Shown one piece after another: positions 42,501-48,700 of a stretch of 64,000 nucleotides of DNA. Source of the stretch: Crossaster papposus (Eukaryota > Echinodermata > Asteroidea > Velatida > Solasteridae). The first letter of the stretch is position 1. Each line of letters opens with the position of its first letter. The notes under the pieces are model-generated. The model had not been told where the DNA came from. It searched no databases and was given only the letters and a program-made list of their open reading frames with translations. The position numbers and the translations under genes were made by a program. The stretch lies in NCBI GenBank assembly GCA_037893245.1, contig JBAIAA010000095.1, forward strand, positions 620,001 to 684,000, read 5' to 3'.

Positions 42501-44874
42501 AAAGTAAAGCCGCGCCACTTTTGAAGTGAAATATACATTTTGTAATCTTGACAGGAACCAACATTTACCTTCAGTATCCAGAAAGATAACAGATACGTCT
42601 GTTCCTGATGAGAGAGTCATTCTGGTTGGCTGAAATGACAGGCAAAAGAGTCAAACCAATCAGCAATCAGCTTAAAAACAAAGTCAGCTTCCTAAAAATG
42701 TCTGTACTGACTCAAATGAAGACCGATTTTTAACAAGTTCGCGCTGAAGGACGTATATACTCGCAAAGTTTTCCCCAGATTCAGAACAGATGACGCATAA
42801 ACAAGTCACAAGCAAGGTCGGTAAGGTCTGTCAGCAGCGAGCAGTGTGCTTCCCGGTACCATCGGCCTGAACCCGCCTCGGATTGAGTTTCGTTGAAAAT
42901 AATATCGCGCCTCGGCTCGGTGATATTAAAATAATCCCGGCGCGAACTGGTTAGGAATGCCAATAGAGCTGGCACATTGATCTACGTGGACATTTTTTTA
43001 TTTAAAAAATTTGAATCCTTTAGTAGTCTGGTGGCATCTATCCCTATGTGAGCAGAGAATTAATGGGAATAGAGACTTGGTACTAGATAAAGCCAGTCTT
43101 CGAGCAGACCCAGTTAAAAAGTAGATACAAAATTTGGATCAAAATTTTGAAAAAGCAGGGACGAATGTAGGACTTTGGAAGACAAAACCACGATTTAGTA
43201 CGACTTTTACAGGTTTTTAGGAGTATTTTTCAAGGCAATACCAGTTTTGGTAGATACATCCGCGCCATATCATAATTTCTTATTATTATTAGTAAAACCC
43301 CTAAAAGTTTCGGTTGTCGTGCTACAACTTTTATACGCACCATTCCCCACATCCATATTCCCATGGTCTGCGGTCGTAAGCTGGGCCCGACAGTGAAGCC
43401 AAAGTCCCCTTGTTTTCTCATTAGTTGATTCAGGAGGAATGACTTTCCGGAATGATACTTCCCGACAACGGCTACGACAGCTACGGGATTCGTCAGTCGC
43501 AGCAGCGACTAAAAAAAATAAATTGAACAAAACATTCCGCTAGTCTGAACATTTGGCACTCTAAATACTGTGTATGGGATTCGTAAAACTTCTTAAAGGT
43601 ATAGGATACACCATTGTTAATTGCTTGAATTATCATGAATGGGTGGATTTGGGGGGTTGTATTTATAGTAAATATCGTTTAACCGACCTGTCTGAAGTTT
43701 AACAATCATCGATGCCAAGAAAAGCTTGAAAAACAGCATTTGTTTTCAACCGGCGTTGACCAGTTATTTTAATGTTATCTTTGTTTGTTTTTTTGTATAT
43801 GAAATTCAATTTTTCGGAATAATTAAAGGATATCTAGCACAATCATTTTACTGGATGCCTAGAATCATTACTTACTTTCAAATGAGTAAGATATTTCTTA
43901 AAAATTCGGAAGTATTCGATATTTGCAAATGGTGTATCCTACCTTTAAAACAACAGGCGTTGTTATCAGGCCGACATCATTGTTTATCTAAACAAAAATG
44001 GTCGTTAGAGCGCATTTGCGCATGCGTGTGTGTAACAGACCTGAATGCTTTCCTCGACGAGTTCCATCTTCTTGTGAGTCGGGTCGGGTCGGACAAGCTG
44101 CATCGGACGATCCTGCAGCGCTGGTATGAGAGGTTGCTGCATTGCATTCTGGGTAGCATCGTCTGCACTGCTCCGAGCGCTTGGTAAAGAAGATCTGCAA
44201 GATCCTTGGAGAGTTAATAAAAAATACAGTATGAAAAAAAAACAGTCTATGGCCACTGCTGATTATAGGGCAATTCAACTTGTCTTAAACAGCTTGAAAC
44301 TTTGGAAGTTGATTGGAAAGAATGTAGGCCTATCAAATTATCATGGAGGAATGCCTATACCCAAACGCTACTTCAGCAGTTGTGTACAAAGACTATGGAG
44401 AGTCAAAAACATTTTCTAAGTAATTCCTAACAAAATTTTGAGTTTTTCTCAGTCTCAGACTAAATTAGTACATAATTCAGTAGCTGTTTATTGCAAGACG
44501 GTGCAATTGAACATGCCAATGTATTTCAGCTGCATTGCATTGGAGAATATTATGCGTGTGTATAGTTAAGAATTAAGTTTTCTAAGTAACCCCTAATGCC
44601 CCAAATGCCCCCTCCCCCTCAAAATGCCATGGAGAAATAAGACATCTCCATGGTATTAGTATTACACTCTACAGACTAATTTTTTAATTTTTTTGTGTAT
44701 AAATGAAGACCTACCTTCAACAACTTCTTTTCCACTTCGACTTTGTTGACAGTTTTCGTCACTATCACCCCCGGTGCCAAACCCCTCGTCGTGGGCTTTG
44801 CTTTCAGTTTCAGCTATTTGCAGGAGCAAAGTCAAAGTCACTAGCCAAACCAGAATCGGCCAAGGTCTTTCCAT
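30347..44874 (-). CDS. Guanylate-binding-protein-like large GTPase with signal peptide
   Basis: GBP/atlastin-family dynamin-like GTPase; family members assemble on membranes or pathogen vacuoles on GTP hydrolysis. Exons: 44,715-44,874; 44,041-44,204; 43,341-43,508; 42,569-42,629; 42,310-42,458; 41,541-41,627; 39,483-39,677; 39,173-39,266; 38,606-38,685; 37,740-37,877; 36,878-36,936; 36,107-36,236; 35,543-35,707; 34,665-34,755; 33,924-34,090; 33,277-33,351; 32,558-32,643; 31,959-32,007; 31,315-31,428; 30,844-30,927; 30,347-30,535. They sum to 2,505 nt (834 residues plus stop) with every phase consistent. G1 is GKYHSGKS (124-131), the G2 region QTMGIWMW (155-162), G3 DTEG (182-185). The G4 position reads VVQDF, where vertebrate GBPs have T-(L/V)-R-D. 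GRPITGAELALL begins the helical domain. Usual GBPs are about 590 residues, cytosolic and often prenylated. This one is longer, starts with a predicted signal peptide, lacks CaaX and ends in a hydrophobic segment. Confidence 0.93.
30607..30822. mobile_element. TTAA-MITE family A, copy 3
   Basis: TTAACGAGTTCGCGCCGGGA to CCGGCGCGAAGTAGTTAA. In the intron between GBP-like exons 20 and 21. Confidence 0.88.
30844..30927 (-). CDS. GBP-like exon 20
   Basis: 28 codons, phase 0, TTTGTAG acceptor and GTAAGT donor. Encodes VEVPLQSAKKVALLSADRYD and TVFSLTTF. Confidence 0.87.
31315..31428 (-). CDS. GBP-like exon 19
   Basis: 38 codons, phase 0. Encodes SAYDECLMQLQRLIHAVCGQ and a charged tail ending EAYSRE. 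The donor GTCAAG is sub-optimal. Confidence 0.83.
31807..31877 (-). tRNA. tRNA-Thr-like sequence, degenerate
   Basis: Minus strand. Acceptor GGCAAGA / CCTTGCC (6 of 7 pairs), D arm GCTCAGTTGGTAGAGC, anticodon stem around CCGGTAT (anticodon GGT, again no T33). The T stem is poorly paired. Related to 7,815-7,886; a pseudogene or SINE head. Confidence 0.35.
31959..32007 (-). CDS. GBP-like exon 18 (49 nt)
   Basis: TTGTTCAG acceptor and GTGAGT donor; completes an AGG codon from exon 17. Encodes RLTQEASRAKSLFKELL. Confidence 0.83.
32558..32643 (-). CDS. GBP-like exon 17
   Basis: 86 nt, phase 0 in, phase 2 out, ATCTAG acceptor and GTAACG donor. Encodes NGLAQTMRDNTDSTQLPLPV, a polar segment. Confidence 0.82.
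32856..33097. mobile_element. TTAA-MITE family A, copy 4
   Basis: TTAACCAGTTCGCGCTGGAT to CCAGCAAGAACTGGTTAA, 242 bases, in the GBP-like intron between exons 16 and 17. Confidence 0.9.
33277..33351 (-). CDS. GBP-like exon 16 (coiled-coil-like)
   Basis: 25 codons, phase 0, TTTTGCAG acceptor and GTTAAT donor. Encodes GILEAEKGHAKRNNQLLKVK, strongly charged with coiled-coil character. Confidence 0.85.
33594..33738. repeat. 145-base inverted repeat
   Basis: ACCATGTG(C/T)CCTCTGTTTA and CGATATGCGCACACATCGTG on the left arm mirror the right arm, with arms of about 60 bases and a short centre. Lies in a GBP-like intron. Confidence 0.8.
33924..34090 (-). CDS. GBP-like exon 15
   Basis: 167 nt, CGCGCAG acceptor and GTAGGT donor. 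Encodes EFDNGMQNAHQETRSPKTLS, then a helix LHLFTLEATVAAEENSYNA. An 11-base tandem array lies about 28 bases upstream of its acceptor. Confidence 0.9.
34119..34338. repeat. 11-base tandem array (GTACTTTCCGG), about 20 copies
   Basis: Nearly perfect units from 34,119 to 34,338; only the last is changed (TTTCCAGG). It is open in several frames on both strands because 33 bases make 11 codons. It ends about 28 bases from the acceptor of GBP-like exon 15. Confidence 0.95.
34665..34755 (-). CDS. GBP-like exon 14
   Basis: 91 nt, GGCGCAG acceptor, GTAAGG donor, phase 1 out. Encodes TSLDNIRDSFLLKNSQLLEG and VLDQANQKAL. Confidence 0.9.
35021..35441. repeat. Palindromic cluster: hairpin plus TTATAACACACCTC-ended element
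   Basis: 35,021-35,194 folds on itself (GGGACTGGCA, TATTCCCCCCGAGAG, GTGAGTGACC and complements). 35,194-35,441 is bounded by inverted TTATAACACACCTC(T). Confidence 0.65.
35543..35707 (-). CDS. GBP-like exon 13
   Basis: 55 codons, phase 0 at both ends, CCCACAG acceptor and GTACGG donor. Helix-rich, encoding YANVLRDCTISYTRALERLQ and FQKFLDQLQ. Confidence 0.9.
35802..36045. mobile_element. TTAA-MITE family A, copy 5
   Basis: TTAACCAGTTTATTTTGACA to GACGTAAACTGGTTTAA. The left end is internally deleted, the interior GATTCGAGGTGGGTTCAGGC is typical. Confidence 0.87.
36107..36236 (-). CDS. GBP-like exon 12 (helical domain)
   Basis: 130 nt, TTTCAG acceptor, GTGAGT donor. Encodes LDDVLVGATRDLGSQIKEKY and a charged helix ending EIQHRTE. 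Confidence 0.9.
36310..36750. mobile_element. Family G copy split by family A copy 6
   Basis: Left half 36,310-36,413 (AGCTGCTAAACAC, GGGTTACAGACAAAT) and right half 36,656-36,750 (GGTTTTTACCGAGCAAGATT) are halves of one family G element. Family A lies between them at 36,414-36,655. Confidence 0.8.
36414..36655. mobile_element. TTAA-MITE family A, copy 6, nested in family G
   Basis: TTAGCCAGTTTGCGCCGGGA to CCGGCGCGAACTGGTTAT. The TTAA flanks have mutated to TTAG and TTAT. Confidence 0.85.
36878..36936 (-). CDS. GBP-like exon 11 (59 nt)
   Basis: Found because exons 10 and 12 do not join in phase and need 3n+2 bases between them. This 59-nt stretch has a TTTTTTTAG acceptor and GTAAGT donor and encodes QWHATATSKTDKLIQQVLY in the only open frame. 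Confidence 0.82.
36999..37292 (+). mobile_element. SINE-like element type 2, copy b
   Basis: CGTGGCCTCGTGGTCTGGAG head, GGTTGCGAGTTTGAGTCC B-box region, GTGCCCTTGGGCAAGGCA and CTCCCAGGGAGTTGAG in the body. Preceded by (AATC)n at 36,966-36,991. Confidence 0.77.
37296..37699. mobile_element. TTAA-MITE family B, copy 9
   Basis: TTAA at both ends, AGGTAGGATACACCATTGGT and inverted GGTGCATCCTACCT. Ends 40 bases from the GBP-like exon 10 donor. Contains a G-run. Confidence 0.9.
37740..37877 (-). CDS. GBP-like exon 10 (helical domain)
   Basis: 46 codons, phase 0. Encodes IPSRWSAFIRSMEQSAVHDC and a following helix ending DEQELE. GBP_C-type alpha-helical region. Its GTCTGT donor is weak but gives the right phase. 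Confidence 0.9.
37953..38366. mobile_element. MITE family H, copy 2
   Basis: Opposite orientation to 14,507-14,920. Ends TGTTACCCACCACCCCAAAA and GGCTGGTGGGTCACA; interior TCACTTTCGGGGATTTTTAA matches. Confidence 0.88.
38406..38481. mobile_element. TTAA-MITE family A, truncated copy 7
   Basis: TTAACCAGCTCGTGCCGGGA and about 75 bases of the left end; the rest is missing. Confidence 0.8.
38606..38685 (-). CDS. GBP-like exon 9 (start of helical domain)
   Basis: 80 nt, ATCCAG acceptor, GTATCC donor. Encodes GRPITGAELALLIEVLVTAA, matching 'G-x-x-V-T-G-x-x-L-x-x-L-x-x-x-Y-(V/T)-x-A-I-N-S-G' of GBPs. Confidence 0.93.
39173..39266 (-). CDS. GBP-like exon 8
   Basis: 94 nt, phase 0 in, phase 1 out, GTATGG donor. 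Encodes AREEDLTAEYKIERNRLINT, the linker from the G domain to the helical stalk. Confidence 0.87.
39483..39677 (-). CDS. GBP-like exon 7 (G4 region and guanine cap)
   Basis: 65 codons, phase 0. Starts VVQDFVQV: the aspartate of the GBP-specific G4 (T-x-R-D) is kept but arginine is replaced by glutamine. It continues to LDIFPDVDCHTLFFPATKKE, resembling the GBP block 'F-P-x-R-x-C-x-x-F-x-x-P'. Confidence 0.93.
40284..40470. mobile_element. 187-base GC-rich palindrome
   Basis: Arms of about 85 bases: TTCGCGAT(C)AACGCAAAACA, GGCGGA, GTCTGCGCAGGCG, GCTCGTCGCACCGAACAACA and their complements. Far richer in CpG than its surroundings. Confidence 0.85.
40839..41055. mobile_element. TTAA-MITE family A, copy 8 (left end missing)
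   Basis: Starts GTATATTTAAACGCAAATTT, ends GGCGAGAACTGTTTAG, with the standard interior GCGTGGGTGTGCTTCCCG. Confidence 0.8.
41541..41627 (-). CDS. GBP-like exon 6 (G domain)
   Basis: 29 codons, phase 0 at both ends, TGTGCAG acceptor and GTGAGT donor. Ends FPPLLW, the strand leading into the G4 position. Confidence 0.9.
41706..42100. mobile_element. TTAA-flanked MITE family F
   Basis: TTAA, AGGGATCGTATACGTTTGGT at left; ACCAAACGTATACGAACCCT, TTAA at right. A third TTAA family, 395 bases. Confidence 0.88.
42115..42264. mobile_element. Foldback repeat family E, short copy
   Basis: TTAACCCTAACCCTCCAGGG, AAACCCTGCCAGA at left; TCTGGCAGGGTTAGGGTTAA at right. Relative at 5,780-6,082. Confidence 0.75.
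42310..42458 (-). CDS. GBP-like exon 5 (G domain)
   Basis: 149 nt, TTCAG acceptor and GTAACG donor. Encodes FAANNVSESYDAKVFAVAAL and SSYLIYNSV, the strand and helix after switch II in which vertebrate GBPs read 'D-x-x-I-F-x-L-A-V-L-L-S-S-x-x-V-Y-N-S'. Confidence 0.95.
42569..42629 (-). CDS. GBP-like exon 4 (G3 motif)
   Basis: 61 nt, TTTCAG acceptor, GTAAAT donor, phase 1 out. Encodes SSGTDVSVIFLDTEG; DTEG is the GBP G3 motif. Confidence 0.95.
42730..42954. mobile_element. TTAA-MITE family A, copy 9
   Basis: TTAACAAGTTCGCGCTGAAG to CCGGCGCGAACTGGTTAG, about 100 bases upstream of GBP-like exon 4. Confidence 0.87.
43341..43508 (-). CDS. GBP-like exon 3 (P-loop, G1 and G2)
   Basis: 56 codons, phase 0 at both ends. 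TNPVAVVAVVGKYHSGKS is the GBP P-loop, followed by FLLNQLM and then GPSLRPQTMGIWMWG. The QT-x-GIWMW block is diagnostic for GBPs. Vertebrate GBPs have YRTGKS where this has YHSGKS. Confidence 0.97.
43593..43948. mobile_element. TTAA-MITE family B, copy 10
   Basis: TTAA at both ends, AGGTATAGGATACACCATTG and inverted GGTGTATCCTACCT. Lies between GBP-like exons 2 and 3. Confidence 0.9.
44041..44204 (-). CDS. GBP-like exon 2
   Basis: 164 nt ending ESIQ before GTCTGT. It encodes a serine/asparagine-rich linker then MQLVRPDPTHKKMELVEES, equivalent to the 'P-x-x-L-(I/V)-x-x-x-x-x-x-x-L-x-V-x-x-E-A-L' lead-in to the GBP G domain. The acceptor CTCCAAG at 44,205 gives the right phase; a closer CAG at 44,195 would put the reading frame out. 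Confidence 0.82.
44715..44874 (-). CDS. GBP-like exon 1 (start codon, signal peptide)
   Basis: ATG at 44,874. MERPW is followed by a hydrophobic core ILVWLVTLTLLLQI and a polar ETESKAHDEG, a typical signal-peptide layout. GTAGGT donor, phase 1. The first in-frame ATG was chosen because it gives a complete signal sequence. Confidence 0.8.
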
Positions 44875-45298
44875 TTTGTGTACACTGCGGCAACCATGCC
44901 TGTGGTTTAAACTCTATATAAATAATAAAGTAAGCGCAAGGTCCACGTGTGATCAACAGCATGACAGTCATTCGCGCGCGCGCGCCAATTACCAATACAG
45001 CGCCCTCCAGCTTCAAACTTTGTCAGCGCTTGTTTTTGTATATATGCAGCATGCATCCAACTGCCGTTTTACAAACCCCAGTTTGTATGCGGTAACCGTG
45101 ACACCGCACGTAATGTTGACGGTGATTTGACGATAAATTACAGAAAAACTATACATAGAAAGTTTAAGATATTTACAAATTGTATTAATCTATTCCTCAT
45201 CTAGTAGTTGTAACAATCCCAGGGTGGCATCAAAATGGATTTGGAAATTACAGGTCAATTTGCAAGTGGGGTGTCCTTGCTACATTGTACATTGGCAC

Positions 45299-45308
45299 TT
45301 TCAGTTTC
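45299..45308 (-). promoter_or_regulatory. ISRE-type core (GAAACTGAAA)
   Basis: GAAANNGAAA is the consensus bound by interferon-regulatory-factor proteins, seen here on the minus strand 425 bases upstream of the GBP-like ATG. A degenerate second copy (TTTTAGTTTC) is at 45,323-45,332. Function is inferred from vertebrate GBP genes, which use ISRE elements. Confidence 0.35.
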
Positions 45309-45497
45309 ATAAACACATATACTTTTAGTTTCACTACACAACAGCAAAGCTCATTGCTTTCACAAGTCAGTTTACACGTTAAATCACCGTCCGTAAAGTT
45401 AATTAACAATCGATAATCGTCGTTTGTCCCACTTCAAAATATAAATAGGAAACAGAATTAATAGAATATACATAATTATCAGTAATATATTTTTTTC

Positions 45498-45506
45498 TTC
45501 TTTGAA
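45498..45506. promoter_or_regulatory. GAS-type palindrome TTCTTTGAA
   Basis: TTCN3GAA is the STAT dimer consensus. One such site in 780 bases is not rare by chance (roughly one in five), so it counts only together with the nearby ISRE core. Confidence 0.2.
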
Positions 45507-45656
45507 GTGGATGTCCGTTACGAAGCACCGTAGTAGCAAAGGCGGTGTTGAATGTGGTCCCCTATAGTGGACGTGGATCACTTGACAATTGATGAGATGC
45601 CGAATGTGGTGATACTGATAGCTTGACGCAGCTTGCAAACACGAAGTTCTACGATC

Positions 45657-45711
45657 ATGATGATGGCAGACGACGACGACGAATGGACAGAACTAGAGAA
45701 ATATCGCCTCG
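45657..45711 (+). CDS. SKIC2: SKIC2 exon 1 (start)
   Basis: Three consecutive ATG codons (45,657, 45,660, 45,663) then [21 protein letters not shown] donor, phase 1. Which ATG is used cannot be decided. The acidic opening is unlike the vertebrate N-terminus but is in frame with the rest. Confidence 0.8.
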
Positions 45712-48700
45712 GTAAATCTCTGTTTTTTAACATTGAACTATCAAAATATGTAGATTTTTAGATAATTAGTGATGGCTTTGTTTCATATTTAAATGCTTTT
45801 CTGTTCGTTGCAACTTTCTTTTGAATTGTTTGACTATCTCCGTTTCGCTGTGATGCACGAATGTTTAATCTATTTCGTGACAAATGTTAATTGCGGGGAA
45901 CAGAATGGCTATAGTTACGGCAGTGGCCAGTGGAATTCTTTCTTCTTCTATGGTTGGCCTAGTGTTACACATCTAAAATCACATGTAACAATTGGGCACA
46001 AAATCGGCCGATTATAATTTTGACTAGTATTTTAATACTACGTAGTACGTAGGCCCACACAAATAATGCCCGGCACTCTAAAGATTTTTATCAAGGATCT
46101 ATTCTAACATTAGGCGAAAAATCTAGAACAAAAAAAGAAGTATATTAGATTCCGGCTAAAAATCGTTTAGGCCCTACCTCAATAAAATTTCACAGAGCGT
46201 AACATTTCATCGGCCGATTGTGTGCCCAATTTTTACATGTGATTTAGATTTCTAGGCCTAGCTAGGGCTAGGGCTAGGCTTGGGCCTAACAATGCGCCTT
46301 AGCCTACAGCCACTGCCGTAAATGTAGCTGTGCCAAGTTGGATGAAGCTAGGACATCAACAATACTTTTTCCGTTTAGATTTGACAGACAAAAAATGCCC
46401 CGATGGATTGGACTTTTCTCTGCTTGAGCTTGGGTCAACCGGTCAGGTCACGGTGGTACCAAGAAGTGACCCTAGCACTGGACCATCTCCCCTCTCAACG
46501 GTAGGATGGAGATAATTTTAACCATTTGGACAAACAAAATTTGGCTTAAAGGTAGTATACACCATTGGTAACTGCTTGAATTATCATGAATAGGTGGATT
46601 TAGAGGGTTATATTTCAGAGTAAATATCGTTTAACTGACCTGTCCGAAGTTTTACAATCATGGTTGCTGAGGAAAGCAAGAAAAACGACTTTCGTTTTCA
46701 ACCGAAATCGGGCAGTTTTTCTTATGTTGTTTTTGTTTTTTCGCGATCGCCGTCCGGCGAGAATGAATTTTGGTTTATACAATTCAATTTTTTGGAACAA
46801 TTACAGGATATATAGGGCAATCGTTTTGCTGGATGCCTACAATCATTATTTACTTTCAAATAAGTAAGATTTTTCTTAATAATTCGGTAGTAAATTTTTA
46901 CGATATCTGCAAATGGTGTATACTACCTTTAACTATAGAATGCACGGTCCAGCAGGGCCCACTCCCAACTCTCGACTTTATTTACCCTAGAACATAGAAT
47001 GGAGTGGCCCTGTATTCTATTGGTATTGGGGTATACGTATACAGGGTGAGGGTCAGTCCATTCTATGTCCTAGGGTAAATAACGTCGAGAGTTGTGAGTG
47101 GGCCCTGCATTCTATAATTGCTCCTTGCAAATAACTACTTGACGTCGGGAAGCGGCTATGACCGCGGCGCACTAATCCGTCCGGAATGCTGTTGTCAGCT
47201 GCGCTACGCCATAGAACACGGCCTGTGTCACAGCTGCACGCTCAGGTCCATTGTGCAGTGCAGCTGCTGAACAAAGGCTGCTGTGCAGGAAATTATACCA
47301 ACGTCAAGGAGTTAAAGGCAGTACAAATAATAATTAATTTAATAAATACTTAACAATTTGTGGTTTTTATTCAGTGATTTACGACACATTTTGGCCGTTT
47401 TGGCACATTTTTCTCTCTAAGTTGCCGAATGGCTTACCTCCGGTGCTTCAAGATCTGAAACTCAAGACACTTAAGTTTCTGGACCGCCCGGAAAAACTCC
47501 CTATCCACGATGTCAAAGTGGCTCAAAGGTGACATTTTAAATTTGCCTTTATATAAACGGCAAACAAAAAATAAAACATAAGCTCAAAGGGCCAATTTCA
47601 TAGAGCTGCTAAGCACAAACATTTGCTTAGCACAAAAAAAGTCTTGCTCATTCAAAACAGGTTACCAGCCAAAATTCAATGATTTTTCATGCTAAGCTAA
47701 AAAAACAGCTGATTATCAATCAAAAACAATAAAGATCACGTGAAAATTTGGTCTGTAACCTTGTTTTTGCTAAGGAGAAATTTTCATGCTAAGCAAATTG
47801 TTGTGGTTAGCAGTTCTATAAAAATGGCCCTAGCTCCGTGGTGGAGATAAATAGGAAAGAATGTAGTATTCTGCTGCTCTTTGGTTTTGTAAACAAGATT
47901 AGATTAAAGTAGAGTAGAGTACAGTAGAGTATGTTTTAAAGGTATTTTCTAACAAAACTGAAAATGTTTTCCAGTCTCAGATTCATGTCTTCTCAATATT
48001 TTTGCAATGACTAACTTTCGTTGAGGTAATAAAATGACGATAAAAATGTCGTCAGGACGCAACAGTCTCTTCACGAATTACATTGGTAAACGTAAAAACC
48101 CAATATTGACTGAACCAAAAATTAAGGTATTTTTCTTTTTGTTTAATTTCAATTTCCAGGTTTTGGCCTCGTAAGGCAGACCCATGCAATCTGTACAAGG
48201 CCCCAACGTGCCCCGTACAGACCACTCTGCAAGTCCAAAGACACCCAACAACAGGAGAACTGACTGGTTTCCGCGAGGTAAAGTTTGGGCTTCCAAATAC
48301 CCCGAAACTCCACCCCTCCCCTATTTTTAACCCCTAGATTTTGTTCAGTTGTGCTATCATTTGTTATGCATTCACATATAGTAGACAGGGCCCTAGTGCT
48401 AAAAATCGTGCTGAAAAAGTTTAGGTTAACTTTACTCACTTTTTAGCTGGTGAAATTCCTCAAATTTTTTCTGAGGCTAAAGAAGAGGTCCTTATAGTGT
48501 TTTACCAGCCAAGTTTAAAGTCTCAAATCAATTTTTAAAGGAGAGTTTTCATCAATATTTGTCAGGGATGTAGTCGAGTCCATCACAAGTCCCTGCAAGT
48601 CCCTGTAAGTCCCTGCAAGTCCATCACAAGTCCACCAGTTCTAATTCGGGCGATTCACAATGCAGCGCGCCACCAAGCGTTTGACTCAAAAGAGCTACTT

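Larger units (their letters stand above)
44875..45656. promoter_or_regulatory. Divergent GBP-like / SKIC2 promoter region
   Basis: 782 bases separate the two start codons, so both 5' UTRs and promoters must fit here unless non-coding first exons lie elsewhere. It contains a (CG)n run at 44,975-44,984, a TATATA stretch near 45,037, an exact ISRE-type core (45,299-45,308) and a GAS-type palindrome (45,498-45,506). No repeat family in this window overlaps it. Confidence 0.55.

Noticed and set aside
44191-44204. Acceptor CAG at 44,195 for GBP-like exon 2
   Set aside because: It gives the wrong phase with exon 1. The AAG acceptor ten bases upstream keeps the frame.
45037-45043. TATA box for the GBP-like gene
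   Set aside because: TATATA is frequent in this AT-rich sequence and no transcription start evidence is available; mentioned only within the promoter region.
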